From NCBI GenBank assembly GCA_028641055.1, contig CM054062.1, positions 185,131,958 through 185,195,957 on the forward strand: a stretch of 64,000 nt of DNA. The letters are read 5' to 3'. Positions 61,232 through 64,000 of the stretch are shown in pieces (the first letter of the stretch is position 1; the number at the start of each line of letters is the position of its first letter). Under the pieces are notes generated by a model. That model worked only from the letters and a program-made list of their open reading frames with translations. It searched no databases and had not been told where the DNA came from. The position numbers were made by a program, and so were the translations under genes. The DNA comes from Alopecurus myosuroides. Its lineage: Eukaryota > Streptophyta > Magnoliopsida > Poales > Poaceae.

Positions 61232-63980
61232 TGCTTGCGAGAGGGTAGTTGAGACCATCGCTGTCTTCACAGAATCTGTCGGGTGCACCTGATGTTTTCG
61301 GGTGTCGCTGTTGGCGCTGAACTCCAATTCAGGCGCGTTTTTCTTTGTGAGGGGCATCACAGAGTGATCCGTGGTTTTTGCCAGCTCTTGCAATTCTTCT
61401 TGCATCCCGAAAGATTTTGCGATCTCGTTGAATTCAATGTCGCATTTGTTGGATTTCTGAAAATCTCCGTCGATGGTGATAACGCCGTATTCTCTAGGTA
61501 ACTTGAGCTTCAGGTACGCGTAGTGTGGTACTGTCATGAATCTGGCGAACGCTGTTCGACCAAGGATGGCGTGGTACTGTGAAGGCCATTCGACGACTTC
61601 GAAGTCAAGGAATTCTCTTCTGTAGTTGCTTTGATTGCCCAACACAACTTCTAGGTTAATTGTTCCGAGTGGTCGGATTGCCTTTTCCGGAACTATCCCG
61701 TGGAAGGATGTTTCTGATTCCGCAAGGCCATCGAGGTTCTTGTTCATCCGACGGAGTGTGTCCGCGTAGATAATGTTGATGCCACTGCCCCCGTCCATGA
61801 ATACGCGGGCCAAATCATAGTTGCCAATCTGTGCTTGGATTACGAGGGCGGCGTGTCCTGGTCGATAGACTCGTGGTGGGTGGTCTTTCATTGAGAATGT
61901 GATCAGTTGATCCGCCATCTTCAGGTATTCGGGCTTTGTTGGCGGAGTCTGCACAGCCATGCATAACTGCCTCGTGTTAGTCTTTTGAGCTCTGCGGGAT
62001 GGACATACCTTTTGGATCATTGCTAGTTGTCCTGCCGGATTCCGGTACGCATTGGCTCCGGAGTTTTGTGCAGGTGGCGCTGGCAGTGCAGCTAACGCCA
62101 TGTTTGGATTTGCTGGTGGAGGTAGGGGTTGTGGCGGCTGGAACCCTTGGTGGCCTCCTCCTGGAAGTGGCGGGTAATTTGGAGTAGCTGCTAATCTGCT
62201 TTTCTTCGAGAAAGCCTCATGAATGTCATGGAACTTCCGACAATCCTTGAGAAGGTGCGTTGCCTTGGTTTTGCCCGTACGCTTATCTGTAAACAGATGT
62301 AGCGAGCAGTAAGCATCAAGGTCCTCCTCGGGACTTTTTTCTTCAACCTTTGGTTTCCATTCGCGATTTCCACGTCGTCCGGTGTCACGACTTCGCGTGA
62401 ATTCCGCTGCTACCATTTCCTCTCGATCCTCGTGATCGTAGTATTTCCTTCTCTTTCTTCGGCCATGGCGATCTTCCTCGGGTGCGGGTGATGATGCTCT
62501 CTCATTGCGTACTACGTCTTCTCCGTTAGCCCATTTGTCGGCTATGTTCATCAGCTCCCTAATAGTTTTGGGTGCGGCTCTGCCTAGCTCCTCTCTGAAA
62601 GCAGTTCTTCGGGCGCCTTTTGCGAAGGCTTCAATCACTACTTCTTCCGAGATGGTTCCCGCGGTGTTCCTGAGCGTGGTCCATCCCTGAATGTACTCGC
62701 GGGTGGATTCGCCGCTTTTCTGCTTGCAGGCTCGTAGTTCTTTGATGGTGGCCGGCCTCTTGTAAGTCGACTGGAAGTTTTTTGCAGAAGTCACGGTGCA
62801 GGTCGTCCCACGATGCGTAACAAGATCTTGGCCTCCTTTCCAGCCAGCTACGGGCTACGCCGGTGAGATGTAGATTGAGGTATTGCATAGCCGTGTTCTT
62901 GTTCCCACGCTGACATTTTACTGCCGTGAGGTAATCGTTTAGCCACTGAGAAGACTCGAGTGAGCCGTCGTACTTTGTCACTTTTGTGCTGAGCTTGAAT
63001 CTTTTGGGTAGAGGTGCTTCGCGGATGCTGCGGGCAAAACAGAGCGCTCCGCAAGTTTCGTCATCCGAAGAACCGGACGAAGAGCGTTCGCGATATCGCG
63101 ATGCCCTTGCCTTGTCCACCTTATTTTGTGCGATGTCCGATCGCGCGTCGTATCCTGGTTGGTCGCGGTCGGTGTCCTTCCTCGGTTCCTTGCTTCGTTT
63201 TCGCGAGCGGCTGCTGTGGTGTCTCGAGCTTTTGTCTCTCGGGCTGCCCTCGCTGCTGCTTCGACTGTCGTCGCGACGTCGAGCTTCTTTTCCTCGACCA
63301 CGACGTGGCGATTTGTCCCTTCTTGGCGAAGAGCTCCTACGCCTGCGGGACGTCTCTCTTTCTTTCTCCTGTTTTTCCTTCTCCAGCTGCTCTGCGGCTT
63401 TCTTGCGGTCGTAGGAAGCGAGCCTTGCGGCTGCCAGTCCTAGCCCCTTGCGCACTTGTTTATACTGCTCCGCCCGAGGGTCGCTTTCCGTCGGCTGGTT
63501 CATCTGCATGTAAGTTGCTGCGGCCAGGACCGCGGCGGCAGGAGTTTGCGGGTAGACGTTCCCGTCATCATCGACTCGCATGAGGGAGGGCGTGACCGAC
63601 CTGCTAGTCCCGCCCAAGGACTCGATATCCCTGGATGTTGACGCGTATCCCTTCCTCGCGGGTCGAGTACCGACCGAGGGTGCTAGGGACAGCTCAGCTC
63701 GTCGCTGACTTGATTCATCTGCCGCTCTTCTTCGACGGGCCAGATCTATCCGAGCATCCTTGATAGTTGCGGCTGCTCTCACCAGATGATAGTGGTAAGC
63801 GACCATATCTTCGTGTGGCGCTTCCGCTGTGGGTGGTTTGCTCGTTCGCATAGCCTCCTTGGCTCGATCCCAAGCTTCTCGCGAGACGCCGATTATGGCG
63901 CGTTCTGCTGCGCTATGTTCTGTCTCCGGGGGTTGCTTCGATCCTGCCATGCAGACTAGAGCCAGTCGTGGCCCGTGCAT
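61229..63980 (-). pseudogene. Tat element gag and protease, one frameshift
   Basis: The first frame, 63980-62631, starts at an ATG. It contains an Arg/Ser-rich basic block (about 63330-63090, RSRKRSKEPRK) and the beginning of the gag core (WLNDYLTAVKCQRGNK, ARSWLERRP). The second frame, 62794-61229, continues the core (STREYIQGWTTLRNTAG), a short nucleocapsid-like region, and protease (VFMDGGSGINIIYADTL, about 61800-61750; DGG instead of DSG/DTG, as seen in related elements). The frames join within an A6 run on the minus strand (62784-62779); one A fewer would restore continuity. It is either a recent slippage mutation or, less likely, a programmed shift. Start choice: a second Met lies ten codons downstream (63950, MAGSKQPP) and is equally plausible. 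Confidence 0.9.
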
Positions 63981-64000
63981 CCTAGGCGTAGATCGGAAGG

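Larger units (their letters stand above)
52016..64000 (-). mobile_element. Young Tat-lineage Ty3/gypsy element with antisense genes, minus strand
   Basis: The 3' LTR is at 52016-52508. It is followed leftward-to-rightward by the polypurine tract, a repeat-rich spacer, two plus-strand genes (53747-57719), pol (61231-58028) and gag (63980-61229) on the minus strand. The 5' LTR is beyond the right edge. Pol has the usual Tat order protease, reverse transcriptase, two RNase H domains, integrase. I see only three coding lesions in gag-pol, far fewer than in neighbouring elements, so the insertion is young. It lies in the RNase H region of the Angela-like element. The five bases before the LTR are AAGGG; the matching duplication cannot be tested here. 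Confidence 0.9.

Overview
This window is almost certainly from the nuclear genome of a large-genome temperate grass, most likely a member of the Triticeae (wheat, Aegilops, rye or barley relatives). The signs are BARE/Angela-type Ty1/copia LTRs with an initiator-Met-type primer site, Ty3/gypsy LTRs beginning TGATACGT, Tat-lineage Ty3/gypsy elements, Au-type SINEs, Stowaway MITEs and nested insertions. Family and species names are inferred from remembered sequence character, not from a search.

Layout. 1-1927: low-copy-looking DNA with a possible three-exon minus-strand gene remnant. 1928-5183: 3' part of a decayed copia element and its LTR. 5184-29142: a nest. Minus-strand gypsy remnants (5184-11105 and 26031-29142) flank a plus-strand, GC-rich Tat element (11122-26030). 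That element is itself interrupted by a 4.5-kb probable solo LTR (12329-16874, target duplication CCGAC) and by a deleted gypsy element (17444-23166, target duplication GCGCT). 29143-38235: a Mutator-like transposase gene on the minus strand, truncated by a gypsy LTR and split by a complete but defective copia element (29925-37249, target duplication AGATC). The copia element carries a hAT-type element (34271-34919, target duplication TCCGCACT).

38467-43756 holds the one clear host gene: a seven-exon, apparently intact gene for the catalytic subunit of tRNA adenosine-34 deaminase (TAD2/ADAT2 type). Its introns hold a LINE, a SINE pair and a MITE nested in another MITE. Small DNA elements (Stowaway-like, Helitron) follow. 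45729-52015 is a decayed Angela-like copia element with a full 5' LTR. From 52016 to beyond the window lies a fairly young Tat-lineage element on the minus strand, inserted in that copia element.

The most interesting object is this last element. Between its pol gene and its 3' LTR it carries two intron-containing genes on the opposite (plus) strand, with their own TATA-like and G-box promoter. The first is a six-exon gene for a protein of the plant type annotated as putative gypsy type transposon (PF04195-like). The cassette is accompanied by tandem hairpin repeats and repeated copies of the polypurine-tract sequence.

The retroelements here show lesions (stops, frameshifts, insertions, deletions) and are described as found. 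Host coding capacity is limited to TAD2 and, less certainly, the remnant near the left edge.
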